Shown piece after piece: positions 8,059-16,353 of a DNA stretch of 22,832 nt. The first letter of the stretch is position 1. The number at the start of each line of letters is the position of its first letter. A program made the position numbers and the translations under genes. The stretch covers positions 1 through 22,832 of the forward strand of contig CAZILU010000044.1 of the NCBI GenBank assembly GCA_964540165.1, given 5' to 3'. The DNA comes from Mariniphaga sp964540165 (GTDB lineage: Bacteria > Bacteroidota > Bacteroidia > Bacteroidales > Prolixibacteraceae). The notes under the pieces are model-generated. The model saw only the letters and a program-made list of their open reading frames with translations. It was not told the origin of the DNA and made no database searches.

Positions 8059-9887
8059 TTGTTCCGATGTATAAATATGCATTTTTAGTTTACCACGCTG
8101 CGTATAACCAGTTTCTGAAAGATATCCGGAAAATCGGAGTGGTTCATATCAACACAAAAAAAAGTGAACCCACCCATGAAATGCAGGAGATTTTTCGCCA
8201 TTTGGCTGAAGTGGACAAAGCCATCTTAAAACTGGAGTCCCTCGAGCCGGAATCATTCGGCAAAAATCATGAATTTAGCAACGGGGAAGAGGTTTTTAAC
8301 CGGCTAAAAAGCCTGGAAAAAGAGATGGAGCATAACCATCACCTGCAAATGCAATCCGATAAAGAGCTGAAGCAGTTGTTGCCATGGGGTAACTTTGAGT
8401 GGGAAAAGATAAAAAATCTTCACAACCAGGGGATTCACTTCCGATTTATGGCTTGTCCTGAAAATCAATTTAATCCGGAATGGAAAGAAAAATACCTCCT
8501 GGAAATGGTATCAGAACTCGACGGCTTCTGCTATTTTGTAATTGTCGAAAAAAACGGAACTGAAATTGCGGAACAGACCGCCGACGATTTTTCGGGAGTT
8601 GATGTCATTGAACTACCCGATTGTTCACTGGAAGAGGTCAATAAAAACCTGCATTCACTAAATACGAAAAAAGAAGTGATGCAGAAGGAGTTGCATCAAA
8701 TAGCCGGATTTGGAAATCCCCTGCTTAAAAATTACCGTCAGGAGTTACAGCAACTACTGGATGAAGAGAATGCGCTGTTACAAACTACCGCTGAGGTTGA
8801 AGGGAAAGTGAAAATTCTGGAAGGATGGGTGCCGGGGACAAACCAAGCAGCGCTGGATGCCTATCTTGAAGGTAATCAGATTCTCTTTACCTCCGACAAA
8901 CCGACACCCGAGGATAAAGCCCCGATTTTACTTAAAAACAACCGGTTTGCAAAACTATACGAGGTTATTGGAGAGCTATACGATCTTCCCAACCACCGGG
9001 AGCTCGACCTGGTACCCTTTTTTGCTCCCTTTTATATGATGTTTTTTGGATTCTCATTAGGAGATGCAGGCTATGGACTGATCATCATAGCCGCTGCTCA
9101 GTTCATGAAATGGAAAAAACCATCCATGCGCCCGATCCTCAATCTGGCACAATGGCTGGGGCTCTCAACAGTTATTTTCGGGATTTTAACAGGCACATTC
9201 TTTGGAATCAGCCTGGTTGATGCCGATATACCCTGGTTGGAAAAGATAAAAGCCTACATGATTGATACCAACCAGCTTTTCAACCTGGCCATTATCTTCG
9301 GAGTTATCCAGATTCTTTTTGGAATGATTTTAAAAGTTGTCAATATCACCCGGATGAACGGGTTTAAATATGCACTCTCAACCCTGGGATGGTTAATTTT
9401 AATTATTGGTTCAGGAGCCATTTACGGATTAAAATCCACAAATCTGATCAATTCCGATACTTCTGCCATTAGCCAAAAAGTCCTTCTGATCATAACAGCC
9501 ATCTTCATCCTCGTATTGAACCATCCGAAACGGAATATCTTCATGAATATCGGCGTTGGACTGTGGGACACATATAACATGGTTACCGGGCTTCTGGGTG
9601 ATATTCTCTCCTACATTCGACTTTTTGCTCTTGGCATCTCCAGTGCCATCCTCGGGCTGGTATTCAACAATATGGCCATGAACATGAAACCTGATCATGT
9701 GATATTTGGGCCCTTGGTGATGATCCTTATTTTATTGTTTGGGCACTCAATAACGATCTTTATGTCGGCCCTGGGAGCATTCGTGCACCCCATCAGGTTG
9801 ACCTTTGTGGAATTTTACAAAAATGCCGGATTTTCTGGTGGCGGCAAGGCATATAAACCTTTTGCAGAGCCCACCTCAACGAATTAA
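8055..9887 (+). CDS. ntpI: V-type ATPase subunit I (membrane stator)
   Basis: The 610-residue stator subunit (a/I family) forms the ion half-channels next to the K ring. Residues 1-310 are a soluble, coiled-coil-rich cytoplasmic domain that binds the peripheral stalk. From about residue 315 (FFAPFYMMFFGFSLGDAGYG) there are roughly seven hydrophobic segments. The essential arginine facing the K-ring carboxylate is Arg522 in GDILSYIRLFALGISSA. Length is typical. The start codon overlaps the ntpD stop (8055-8058). The C terminus (YKPFAEP) resembles other bacterial I subunits. Thirty-eight nt separate it from ntpK. Confidence 0.95.
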   Translation: MIVPMYKYAFLVYHAAYNQFLKDIRKIGVVHINTKKSEPTHEMQEIFRHLAEVDKAILKLESLEPESFGKNHEFSNGEEVFNRLKSLEKEMEHNHHLQMQSDKELKQLLPWGNFEWEKIKNLHNQGIHFRFMACPENQFNPEWKEKYLLEMVSELDGFCYFVIVEKNGTEIAEQTADDFSGVDVIELPDCSLEEVNKNLHSLNTKKEVMQKELHQIAGFGNPLLKNYRQELQQLLDEENALLQTTAEVEGKVKILEGWVPGTNQAALDAYLEGNQILFTSDKPTPEDKAPILLKNNRFAKLYEVIGELYDLPNHRELDLVPFFAPFYMMFFGFSLGDAGYGLIIIAAAQFMKWKKPSMRPILNLAQWLGLSTVIFGILTGTFFGISLVDADIPWLEKIKAYMIDTNQLFNLAIIFGVIQILFGMILKVVNITRMNGFKYALSTLGWLILIIGSGAIYGLKSTNLINSDTSAISQKVLLIITAIFILVLNHPKRNIFMNIGVGLWDTYNMVTGLLGDILSYIRLFALGISSAILGLVFNNMAMNMKPDHVIFGPLVMILILLFGHSITIFMSALGAFVHPIRLTFVEFYKNAGFSGGGKAYKPFAEPTSTN

Positions 9888-9925
9888 TTAGAATAATTAG
9901 TAATAACAATTTAAATACTTCAAGA

Positions 9926-10384
9926 ATGGATCCTATTGTTTTAGCTTACATTGGAATTGGATTGATGGTCGGACTTTCCGGAACAGGCAGTGCGTTTGGA
10001 TGCTCCATCGCGGGAAGTGCTTCCGTCGGGTCAACGAAGAAAAATCCCGATGGATTTGGTTCGTATATCCTGTTGACTGCCTTACCGGGCAGCCAGGGCC
10101 TGTATGGATTTGCCGGTTACTTTCTGATGAGTAATTTTTTCGGTCTGCTAAATAATCCCACATGGAATCAGGCGGCTGCTGTTTTTGGAGCAGGGCTGGC
10201 ATTGGGACTGGTCGGTATGCTTTCTGCGATACGCCAGGGGCAGGTTTGTGCCAATGGTATTGCCGCGATCGGTTCCGGACACGATGTGACCGGAAAAACG
10301 CTGATTCTGGCTGTATTCCCCGAGTTATATGCCATCATTGCGCTGGCAGCAACCTTCCTGATCGGGAATTCAGTGGCCGGATAA
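9926..10384 (+). CDS. ntpK: V-type ATPase subunit K (rotor ring proteolipid)
   Basis: This 152-residue protein has four transmembrane helices as two hairpins, the fused form typical of V-type K subunits. The ion-binding carboxylate is Glu133 in FPELYAIIAL of the second hairpin; the first hairpin has no matching acid. Ser56 and Gln57 in LPGSQGLYGF and Gln104 in IRQGQV align with Thr64, Gln65 and Gln110 of the sodium-binding Enterococcus hirae NtpK (from family knowledge). This hints at sodium rather than proton coupling. It is the last gene of the operon, followed by hairpin terminators. Confidence 0.95.
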   Translation: MDPIVLAYIGIGLMVGLSGTGSAFGCSIAGSASVGSTKKNPDGFGSYILLTALPGSQGLYGFAGYFLMSNFFGLLNNPTWNQAAAVFGAGLALGLVGMLSAIRQGQVCANGIAAIGSGHDVTGKTLILAVFPELYAIIALAATFLIGNSVAG

Positions 10385-10413
10385 CAGAGCCGGATTAACC
10401 AAATCCGAATTCA

Positions 10414-10444
10414 TAAAAGAGAGCATCTATTGGGTTCTCTTTTA
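10414..10444 (+). terminator. probable intrinsic terminator of the V-ATPase operon
   Basis: AAAAGAGAGC (10415-10424) pairs with GTTCTCTTTT (10434-10443), with one G-U pair and a 9-nt loop. An outer T-A pair extends it to 11 bp. The 3' arm ends in a T run. It lies 30 nt after the ntpK stop. Confidence 0.7.
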
Positions 10445-10469
10445 ATCGTAATAAAATCTGCTTCAGATG

Positions 10470-10501
10470 GGTGTCCATTGGATCTAACACCAATGGATGC
10501 C
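10470..10501 (+). terminator. second hairpin after the V-ATPase operon
   Basis: GGTGTCCATTGG (10470-10481) pairs with CCAATGGATGCC (10490-10501) across an 8-nt loop, giving 12 bp including two G-U pairs. TATTCTTATTTAG follows, moderately T-rich. It could be a back-up terminator or insulate the following gene. Confidence 0.5.
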
Positions 10502-10560
10502 TATTCTTATTTAGTAAAAAAACCATGGCCGTTTGTAACCGATTAGGATCACTTAAGTTT

Positions 10561-10568
10561 TATCTTTG
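10561..10568 (+). promoter_or_regulatory. Bacteroidota-type promoter -7 element for the GroES-like gene
   Basis: TATCTTTG matches TAnnTTTG exactly. TTTG at 10532-10535 could be the -33 element, but the 25-nt spacer is longer than usual. It lies about 65 nt before the start codon at 10633. Confidence 0.5.
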
Positions 10569-10632
10569 CGCCCTGGCGACGAAGTGGATCCTGTTGGAAA
10601 GTTTTATATTTACGAGGTAAAGATCATTAAAT

Positions 10633-11016
10633 ATGTCATTGATTATAGAAGAGAAAGACCTGGAGAAATTCATTATGGTGGGTGACCGTGTATTAGTCAA
10701 ACCAAAGACGCCCTCGGGAAAGACAAAAACAGGGCTATATTTACCGCCTACCGTGCAAGAGAGTGAAGTAATTCAAAGCGGTTATGTGGTTAAAGTTGGC
10801 CCCGGCTATCCAATTCCGGCAATTACCGAAGAAGATGAAGTATGGAAACAAAAACAGGACAATGTCCGGTATGTTCCTCTTCAGGCACACCGGGGAGACC
10901 TTGCCATCTATTTGAGTAAAAGTGGATTTGAAATCGAATTCAACAAAGAAAAATACATCATCCTTCCCCATTCAGCCATACTGATGATCATCAGAGACGA
11001 ACATCTTTTAACCTAA
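10633..11016 (+). CDS. GroES-family co-chaperonin-like protein
   Basis: This 127-residue protein has the Cpn10 beta-barrel pattern: VGDRVLVKPKTPSGKTKTG near the N terminus, a mobile-loop-like TGLYLPPTVQE, then SGYVVKVGPG. LYL corresponds to the hydrophobic tripeptide that docks on GroEL. It is about 30 residues longer than canonical GroES because of an extended middle and C-terminal part (EEDEVWKQKQ onward). No groEL is next to it, and it has its own promoter. It is therefore probably a secondary GroES-like paralogue rather than the housekeeping groES. Whether it binds GroEL cannot be judged here. Confidence 0.85.
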   Translation: MSLIIEEKDLEKFIMVGDRVLVKPKTPSGKTKTGLYLPPTVQESEVIQSGYVVKVGPGYPIPAITEEDEVWKQKQDNVRYVPLQAHRGDLAIYLSKSGFEIEFNKEKYIILPHSAILMIIRDEHLLT

Positions 11017-11053
11017 GACAAAGATTTGACGCAACAGTACCCGATACCATGAA

Positions 11054-11071
11054 AGCCGATAATTATCGGCT
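11054..11071. terminator. palindromic bidirectional terminator
   Basis: AGCCGATAATTATCGGCT is a perfect 18-nt palindrome lying 38 nt after the GroES-like stop. It overlaps the last codons and stop of the convergent aminotransferase gene (11063). TCTCTTT follows on the plus strand, and further pairing (CATG, AAA) extends the stem with bulges. Confidence 0.65.
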
Positions 11072-12352
11072 CTCTTTGCATGCCATATATATTCCTTCAA
11101 ACATAGCCTTGACATCGGCAGCAGCCACGGCAGAAAAGGCAAGCCGCAAAATCCCATCGAGACTAATCGTGCCGATGCTGTATTTACTGATTAACAACCG
11201 CCTGATTTCATCACTATTAAGCCCTTCAGCCAGTCGAATACACATAAAATAACCGGAATTAAACGGCAGTGCAGTAAAATACTCCAGGTATTTTTCCTCT
11301 TTAAGAGCCTCCTTAACAGCGTCATAGCGCTGTTTCATAATATGAAATTTTTCTTCTTTCTCCCGTTTATATTCACGACTGTTATAAGCAGAAAGAAGAA
11401 GCGACTGGGAGATATTGGCAGCGTTTGAGATATTTCCCCGAATAGCACCGGCTGTTTTTGCTTCAAGGGCAGTATACAGTTCCGCATTCCCTCCCTTAAT
11501 GCCAAACGTTATAAATCCGACACGAAATCCCCAAACATAATCCTCTTTGGTCGCACCATCGAGCTTAACAGCCAGAACATTTTCATGAAGGTTGGCTAAT
11601 GAAGCAAATATACTTTCCCTGGCAATTCCACCTTCGTAAACCAATCCAAAATAGGCATCATCAATAATACAGACAATTTTATTTCCTCGCTCGGCCGAAT
11701 CCCGGATAATCTCAACCATGGCATCATTCTCATTTTGTGTCGGGGAATAACCGCTGGGATTATTTGGAAAGTTCAGTATCAAGATCTTTTTTCCAATTCC
11801 TCCCTCATTTAACCTGGTTTGGAAAGCGTCAATATCGAGTCGGGAATCTTTAAACAGGTTAAACTTACCCATACGGGCCCCGAACCCGTTGGCAAGAGTC
11901 AGGCTATAATTGCCCCAAAAAAGATTGGGAACCATCACTTCATCACCCGAATCAACAAACAGATAACCAGCCATACTGATGCCATGGGTAAGGGCACTGG
12001 TAACCACCGGCAGGCTCAGAGGGGCATCTCCCAGAGAGGGATTTTTTTCGTATATCATGCTTTTCCATTTGGCACGCAAATCGGGGCGTCCATAGCTGGG
12101 CGCGTATGGGAAAGCCAAGGATGGATCCAGGTTAATAAGTGATGCGATCGATTCCAGCCGCATCGGAGAACCATCATCCTCAATCGCCGATCCAATCGTT
12201 GCATTAATGCGCGTGCCCTTTGCCTCGGCTGTCTGTCCAAGAATCCCCTTCTTTGGAAAAAATATCTCTTTCCCCTTTTCCGATAACATTTCAAATACCG
12301 GAGGACTTGTATGCCTGATAACAACATTGAGTTCTTCTGCCTGTGGATTCAT
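11063..12352 (-). CDS. PLP-dependent aminotransferase, class I/II
   Basis: This 429-residue cytoplasmic protein has the fold-type I aminotransferase signature. The motif NFPNNPSG is at residues 194-201, and an Asp in DDAY (231-234) contacts the pyridine nitrogen. The Schiff-base lysine is most likely Lys269 in LDGATKED, with Arg277 in WGFRVGF next to it. Near the C terminus, GILRLAFS carries the expected carboxylate-binding arginine. The N-terminal region is longer than in aspartate aminotransferases. The amino donor and acceptor cannot be assigned. It is a single gene with its own upstream region, converging with the GroES-like gene. Confidence 0.9.
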   Translation of the reverse strand: MNPQAEELNVVIRHTSPPVFEMLSEKGKEIFFPKKGILGQTAEAKGTRINATIGSAIEDDGSPMRLESIASLINLDPSLAFPYAPSYGRPDLRAKWKSMIYEKNPSLGDAPLSLPVVTSALTHGISMAGYLFVDSGDEVMVPNLFWGNYSLTLANGFGARMGKFNLFKDSRLDIDAFQTRLNEGGIGKKILILNFPNNPSGYSPTQNENDAMVEIIRDSAERGNKIVCIIDDAYFGLVYEGGIARESIFASLANLHENVLAVKLDGATKEDYVWGFRVGFITFGIKGGNAELYTALEAKTAGAIRGNISNAANISQSLLLSAYNSREYKREKEEKFHIMKQRYDAVKEALKEEKYLEYFTALPFNSGYFMCIRLAEGLNSDEIRRLLISKYSIGTISLDGILRLAFSAVAAADVKAMFEGIYMACKESR

Positions 12353-12611
12353 ACCTTTCGTTTTTGATCGTAATTATTTTACCATATTAAATCGGCCGCA
12401 ATATAAGAAACAAGAAAATACAAACGATTACCTGTTGACAAAATGAATTGTTTTTTGACAAATTTCTAACAAATTCAAGGTATACCAGTCTATTGCCGGG
12501 ACAATTGATATCATAGAAGGGTTGTCGTACAGTGAAACATCAGCATAAGACTGAAAATCAAAATAATCTACATGGCAATCGTAACATCAATTAATACAAT
12601 TACTTCATGGG

Positions 12612-13040
12612 TCAGATGCTCCGAAGGGCTCCGACAATAATAAAAAATCCAAAAAGCGCCGTTAATGCGGTAAAAATCATAACCCAAAGGCGGAATCTAT
12701 GGTTTTTCCATTCCAAAATGGCAGCAGGAATTGCGAGGAGACCGGAAATAACAAACGATAGATAGGCAGGGAAAAGTTGAACCTGAATGGGAACCGGATT
12801 TGCCATTGGCTCTTCCATCTCCTCACTGATAATCTCATCGGGTGTCAGGTACTCCACCGGGGCAAATTCTCCTTTCATTAGAGTCCATAAGGCAAAGAGG
12901 CCCAAAAGCAAAAAAAAGAGAGGTCCCAGTAAGCGAAATATCCGCTTATGTTCCACCCATCCATAAACGGAACAGATTATTCCGGCAAAAACAAACCATT
13001 GAGGTAACGTATATAAAACAGGATCTATTTCCATAACCAT
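12612..13040 (-). CDS. small multi-pass membrane protein of unknown function
   Basis: The product has about four hydrophobic segments: residues roughly 8-25, 35-53, 88-105 and 118-140 counted from the chosen start. A glutamate- and proline-rich linker (PDEIISEEMEEPMANP) lies between the second and third. No family is recognised. The frame can start upstream at 13076, but that would add a short cysteine-rich leader. I prefer the ATG at 13040 (MVMEIDPVLY) or 13034. It diverges from the HAD phosphatase gene. About 260 nt of featureless AT-rich sequence separate it from the aminotransferase. Confidence 0.65.
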   Translation of the reverse strand: MVMEIDPVLYTLPQWFVFAGIICSVYGWVEHKRIFRLLGPLFFLLLGLFALWTLMKGEFAPVEYLTPDEIISEEMEEPMANPVPIQVQLFPAYLSFVISGLLAIPAAILEWKNHRFRLWVMIFTALTALFGFFIIVGALRSI

Positions 13041-13130
13041 AATTTTGCAACAAAAGTGGTAAAAATTTTTAATCAAACCGTTACTTTAAAGGAAGCGCAG
13101 AATTTGTCTCTCATATTTTAAAAAGATTAA

Positions 13131-13138
13131 TATTTTTG
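13131..13138 (+). promoter_or_regulatory. Bacteroidota-type promoter -7 element for the HAD phosphatase gene
   Basis: TATTTTTG matches TAnnTTTG. TTTG at 13103-13106 is a possible -33 element, with a 24-nt spacer, slightly long. It lies 45 nt before the GTG start at 13183. Confidence 0.5.
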
Positions 13139-13182
13139 CCGAACAAAAGCTGCCAGCCGAACATTTATAAAATTGATGATTT

Positions 13183-13791
13183 GTGAAAAAAATTGAAATC
13201 CACCCAAAGGCAAAAGCACTCATATTCGACCTGGACGGAACATTAGCCGACACCATGCCAATTCATTTTCAAGCGTATAAAAATGTCTTGTCACCATACG
13301 GTATTGTCTTCACTCCTGATCTATTTGTGGCAATGGCAGGAATACCCGCATACGAAACCATTCAAAAACTCAATGAACAATTTGGTACCTGTATGGATCC
13401 TAAAGAGACATCCGGATTAAAAGAGCTTGAATATGAGAATATCATGCATAAAATGAGACCTGTCATCCCTGTGGTTGAGTTGGCAAAAAAATACCATGGA
13501 ATTTTCCCTATGGCAATCGGTACCGGAGGATATAAACGGCTGGCGATGAAAACACTTAAGATCATCGGATTAGACACCTGTTTTGAGATAATAATTACCG
13601 GCGATGACATCACCCATCCCAAACCCCATCCCGAAACATTCCTGCGATGTTCTGATCTCTTAGGTATTGAACCGGCCTTTTGCCAGGTTTTTGAAGATGG
13701 CCCCTTAGGCATAAAAGCTGCTGAAGCTGCGGGAATGATTCCCACGCTGGTAACAGAATTTTATGAAGTAACCATTGGCCAGGAGGTGTAG
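13183..13791 (+). CDS. HAD-superfamily sugar phosphatase, YqaB-like
   Basis: This 202-residue cytoplasmic hydrolase is of the beta-phosphoglucomutase-like HAD subfamily. Motif I FDLDGTLADT contains nucleophile Asp16 and acid/base Asp18. Motif II is the threonine of MAIGTGG, motif III the lysine of KPHPETF, and motif IV the acids of FEDGPLGIKAA. The local strings KYHGIFPMAIGTGG and PVVELAKK closely parallel E. coli YqaB, a fructose-1-phosphate phosphatase, which makes a small sugar phosphate the likely substrate. The GTG start at 13183 is the only start that gives a short leader before motif I. It converges with the lipoprotein gene, 10 nt apart. Confidence 0.87.
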   Translation: MKKIEIHPKAKALIFDLDGTLADTMPIHFQAYKNVLSPYGIVFTPDLFVAMAGIPAYETIQKLNEQFGTCMDPKETSGLKELEYENIMHKMRPVIPVVELAKKYHGIFPMAIGTGGYKRLAMKTLKIIGLDTCFEIIITGDDITHPKPHPETFLRCSDLLGIEPAFCQVFEDGPLGIKAAEAAGMIPTLVTEFYEVTIGQEV

Positions 13792-13801
13792 GAAATTAAT
13801 G

Positions 13802-15448
13802 CTACCAATTCAGGTCATTACATACCGATTGGCTGAAATTTTGTTCCATTACAATTCGAATCCGGCCATCTGCCATCCGTTCAGAATGAATTTTTGAATT
13901 GCTATCCTTCAGGTAATTCCCCTGCTCATCGAACTCTGTGTAGAGTGTTGAATACTCCCATTCGTTTTCCCAAAGAAGTCGTAATTGATATCCTTCACCA
14001 GGCAGCCCAAGCAGATCAACAACTCCGCCAACCATATCAACTCCCTGCCATGGATTATTGCTTTCCATGATCTTAAATTCACCACTATAGGTAGGCGCTA
14101 CGGCAATGGTGGGATTGTCCGGACAAAAGGCTTTAAGTACGATTTGATATTCAATATAACCGGGTGCCGGCATTACCTGAACCTCATAATTTCCCGAGCA
14201 AAAATCACTGATCTCCAATGGAGGAATCGGTTGAAACGAAGGATTATTATTCCGAAATACCAACCTGACAGCTTTTGAGGGGACTAATTCTGCGGTGAAC
14301 ATCTCCGGAAACTGTCCTTTAAAGTGCAGCGTTGTCAATCGGGTGCCAGCTTCATCGTATACATCGGCATCAATTGAGAAACTGGAAATCACTTCAGAAG
14401 TAAAGCGGATGGTGCTTCCTGACAAACAGAGCGGTTCACCCGATGCCCTGACAACTATATAGCTGAAATTCAACTGATCGTAAACAACCTCAGTCCCTTG
14501 AAGAAACCAACGATCATTCACGAAACGGGCAAAACCAAACCTATCGGATACGGAGGTTCCATAATAAAAACACCAGGATTTAATCACTCCGCCATTCAGG
14601 TCCGAAACTGTTTTTCCACCCACCCGAAGAGAAACCAGATTACCGGATTCCAGCAACTGAAAAAGAACACTAAATGGTTTTCCTTCCAAATCGATTACAT
14701 CGGTACCCGGTAAATAATTGGTCGATTTACTGATAGACATCGCAACAAAATTATCGGGATCTGAATTGTATAAATCGAGAAGCTCACTTGTTGATGTAAA
14801 CACAAGATTACCGGATGTATCTTTAAATTTCAAAAAATCCTGCAGGGAAATCTGATAGTTAATCGTGTAAAGTGGCTCCTGTTGAACCGATTTTAATCCC
14901 GAATGATGCAAGGCAGAAAAGACAAACGTTGTATCACCATCTTCAACATTCATATCTCCATCCAATTCGGTCTCTTCATCGTCTTGAAGACTGTTAAGAA
15001 TCAATTCAATGTTTTTTTTGCCTTCGGCAGTGAATTGAACTCCTTTTGATGTGTTATGATAACCGGCAGCATCAACATGAATGGCAAACTGAAATGGAGA
15101 ATCTTCCGAAATAGATACATTGGGATCCACTGCCACCTCTAATTGCCCCTGGGTGGTGTAGAGCTCCTCATTTTTCTTTCCGGCGAAGGAGACAATATCA
15201 CTCCCGTTAGCTCCGGCAAACCGGATGACAGCCTCTGAAGAGACCAATTCGCCAGTTTTAGCATCGATCAATTTAACCGATATCCGGGTTCTAAAAAAAT
15301 TAAAATCAAGAATTAATAAATTGATATCCTCTCCGGTCTCCTTATCTTTCAATGGATTATCAAGATAATTAACACACCCCGAAAGCAGAAATGCAAACGA
15401 AAAGACCAGGGCTTGAACGGCTATTTTTTGAATACGATTTTTAGACAT
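13802..15448 (-). CDS. large surface or periplasmic lipoprotein of unknown function
   Basis: This 548-residue protein starts with a type II signal peptide. The lipobox LLSGC has Cys25 as the lipidated residue. The mature part is beta-rich, with segments resembling repeated immunoglobulin-like or carboxypeptidase-regulatory-like sandwiches, for example RISVKLIDAKTGELV near residue 55. An acidic linker (DDEETELDGDMNVEDGD) lies near residue 155. No catalytic motif is recognised. It is the second gene of a two-gene unit, 17 nt after the outer-membrane barrel gene, so the two products probably act together at the outer membrane. Function unknown. Confidence 0.78.
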   Translation of the reverse strand: MSKNRIQKIAVQALVFSFAFLLSGCVNYLDNPLKDKETGEDINLLILDFNFFRTRISVKLIDAKTGELVSSEAVIRFAGANGSDIVSFAGKKNEELYTTQGQLEVAVDPNVSISEDSPFQFAIHVDAAGYHNTSKGVQFTAEGKKNIELILNSLQDDEETELDGDMNVEDGDTTFVFSALHHSGLKSVQQEPLYTINYQISLQDFLKFKDTSGNLVFTSTSELLDLYNSDPDNFVAMSISKSTNYLPGTDVIDLEGKPFSVLFQLLESGNLVSLRVGGKTVSDLNGGVIKSWCFYYGTSVSDRFGFARFVNDRWFLQGTEVVYDQLNFSYIVVRASGEPLCLSGSTIRFTSEVISSFSIDADVYDEAGTRLTTLHFKGQFPEMFTAELVPSKAVRLVFRNNNPSFQPIPPLEISDFCSGNYEVQVMPAPGYIEYQIVLKAFCPDNPTIAVAPTYSGEFKIMESNNPWQGVDMVGGVVDLLGLPGEGYQLRLLWENEWEYSTLYTEFDEQGNYLKDSNSKIHSERMADGRIRIVMEQNFSQSVCNDLNW

Positions 15449-15465
15449 ACTTCATTTTTTTTAAA

Positions 15466-16173
15466 TTAAAACAGACGTATGGCGACCGAAAATTTTAATA
15501 CCGGGTAGTACTTATAAGCAGAAAACTGCGATTCCAGATACTTTTCTCTGCCAAGTGCAGGATCCGAAGTCGGAGCTAATAATCCGGTAGATTCAATGTA
15601 GATATCCGGATCTCCCATATAGTAGAGTCCGGTTTCGATATTCCAGGAGACGCCCTGGTTTTTTCCAAACAATTTTCTTGCTCCCAAACCCAGATATGGA
15701 GAGTACTTCCATTCCGGTGTTACAATCAGGCTGAAATCACCCACCTGGGCTGCAGGAATGGTGATATCTCCATACTGAAGATCATTGACTGCGATTCCCT
15801 CCAGCTTTGGCTGGAAATCGTTCATAACAACACCGCCCGAAAAATATAGAGCACGGGTATAAAACAGATCTGCCAACAAAAAAAGTCCTCCGGTTTTGTA
15901 GGTCAGCTTAGAATCGTAAGAGATATCATCTTCATCAAAAAGGAATGAATGTGAAAGATTAAGAGACTCTAATCCAGACCTCAAAGTCAACCAATTATTT
16001 ACGATGTATTGCAGATGAAATCCCAATCCATTGGTTGAGGCCTGTCCACCAATGTAAAAACCGGATACAACCGGTATTGATGGTTCAGATGGTTCCGCTA
16101 ATTCCTGGGCATTTACAATCTGATAACCCAGACTAAAAAAAAGAATTCCTGATAAAAGCTTCCAAATCTTCAT
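15466..16173 (-). CDS. predicted outer-membrane beta-barrel protein
   Basis: From the ATG at 16173 the protein has a clear signal peptide (MKIWKLLSGILFFSLGYQ, cleavage near VNAQ). Alternating amphipathic strands follow, and the protein ends in an aromatic residue (SVAIRLF), as outer-membrane barrels do. The mature part, about 210 residues, suits an 8- to 10-strand barrel. The frame extends upstream to 16212, but a perfect -7 promoter element at 16217-16210 makes that longer start unlikely. The lipoprotein gene follows after 17 nt. No specific family is recognised. Confidence 0.75.
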   Translation of the reverse strand: MKIWKLLSGILFFSLGYQIVNAQELAEPSEPSIPVVSGFYIGGQASTNGLGFHLQYIVNNWLTLRSGLESLNLSHSFLFDEDDISYDSKLTYKTGGLFLLADLFYTRALYFSGGVVMNDFQPKLEGIAVNDLQYGDITIPAAQVGDFSLIVTPEWKYSPYLGLGARKLFGKNQGVSWNIETGLYYMGDPDIYIESTGLLAPTSDPALGREKYLESQFSAYKYYPVLKFSVAIRLF

Positions 16174-16209
16174 TCCTGGCAATAAACGTTTAACATTGAA
16201 TCGAGTAGG

Positions 16210-16217
16210 CAAATTTA
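16210..16217 (-). promoter_or_regulatory. Bacteroidota-type promoter -7 element for the barrel/lipoprotein unit
   Basis: On the minus strand this reads TAAATTTG, an exact TAnnTTTG match. It lies about 37 nt before the preferred start codon at 16173, and that fixes the start choice. A clear -33 element is not seen. Confidence 0.5.
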
Positions 16218-16353
16218 CAACATTCAGTTCAGAAAAGCACTACGGATAAATCAGAAAGTTTATATTGGATTCTCTGGAATAAACGGACTTTTTTTCATTT
16301 TTGTATAAATTATAGTATGAATTTCTCGAAAAAAGTATTTGAACTAAATTTTA

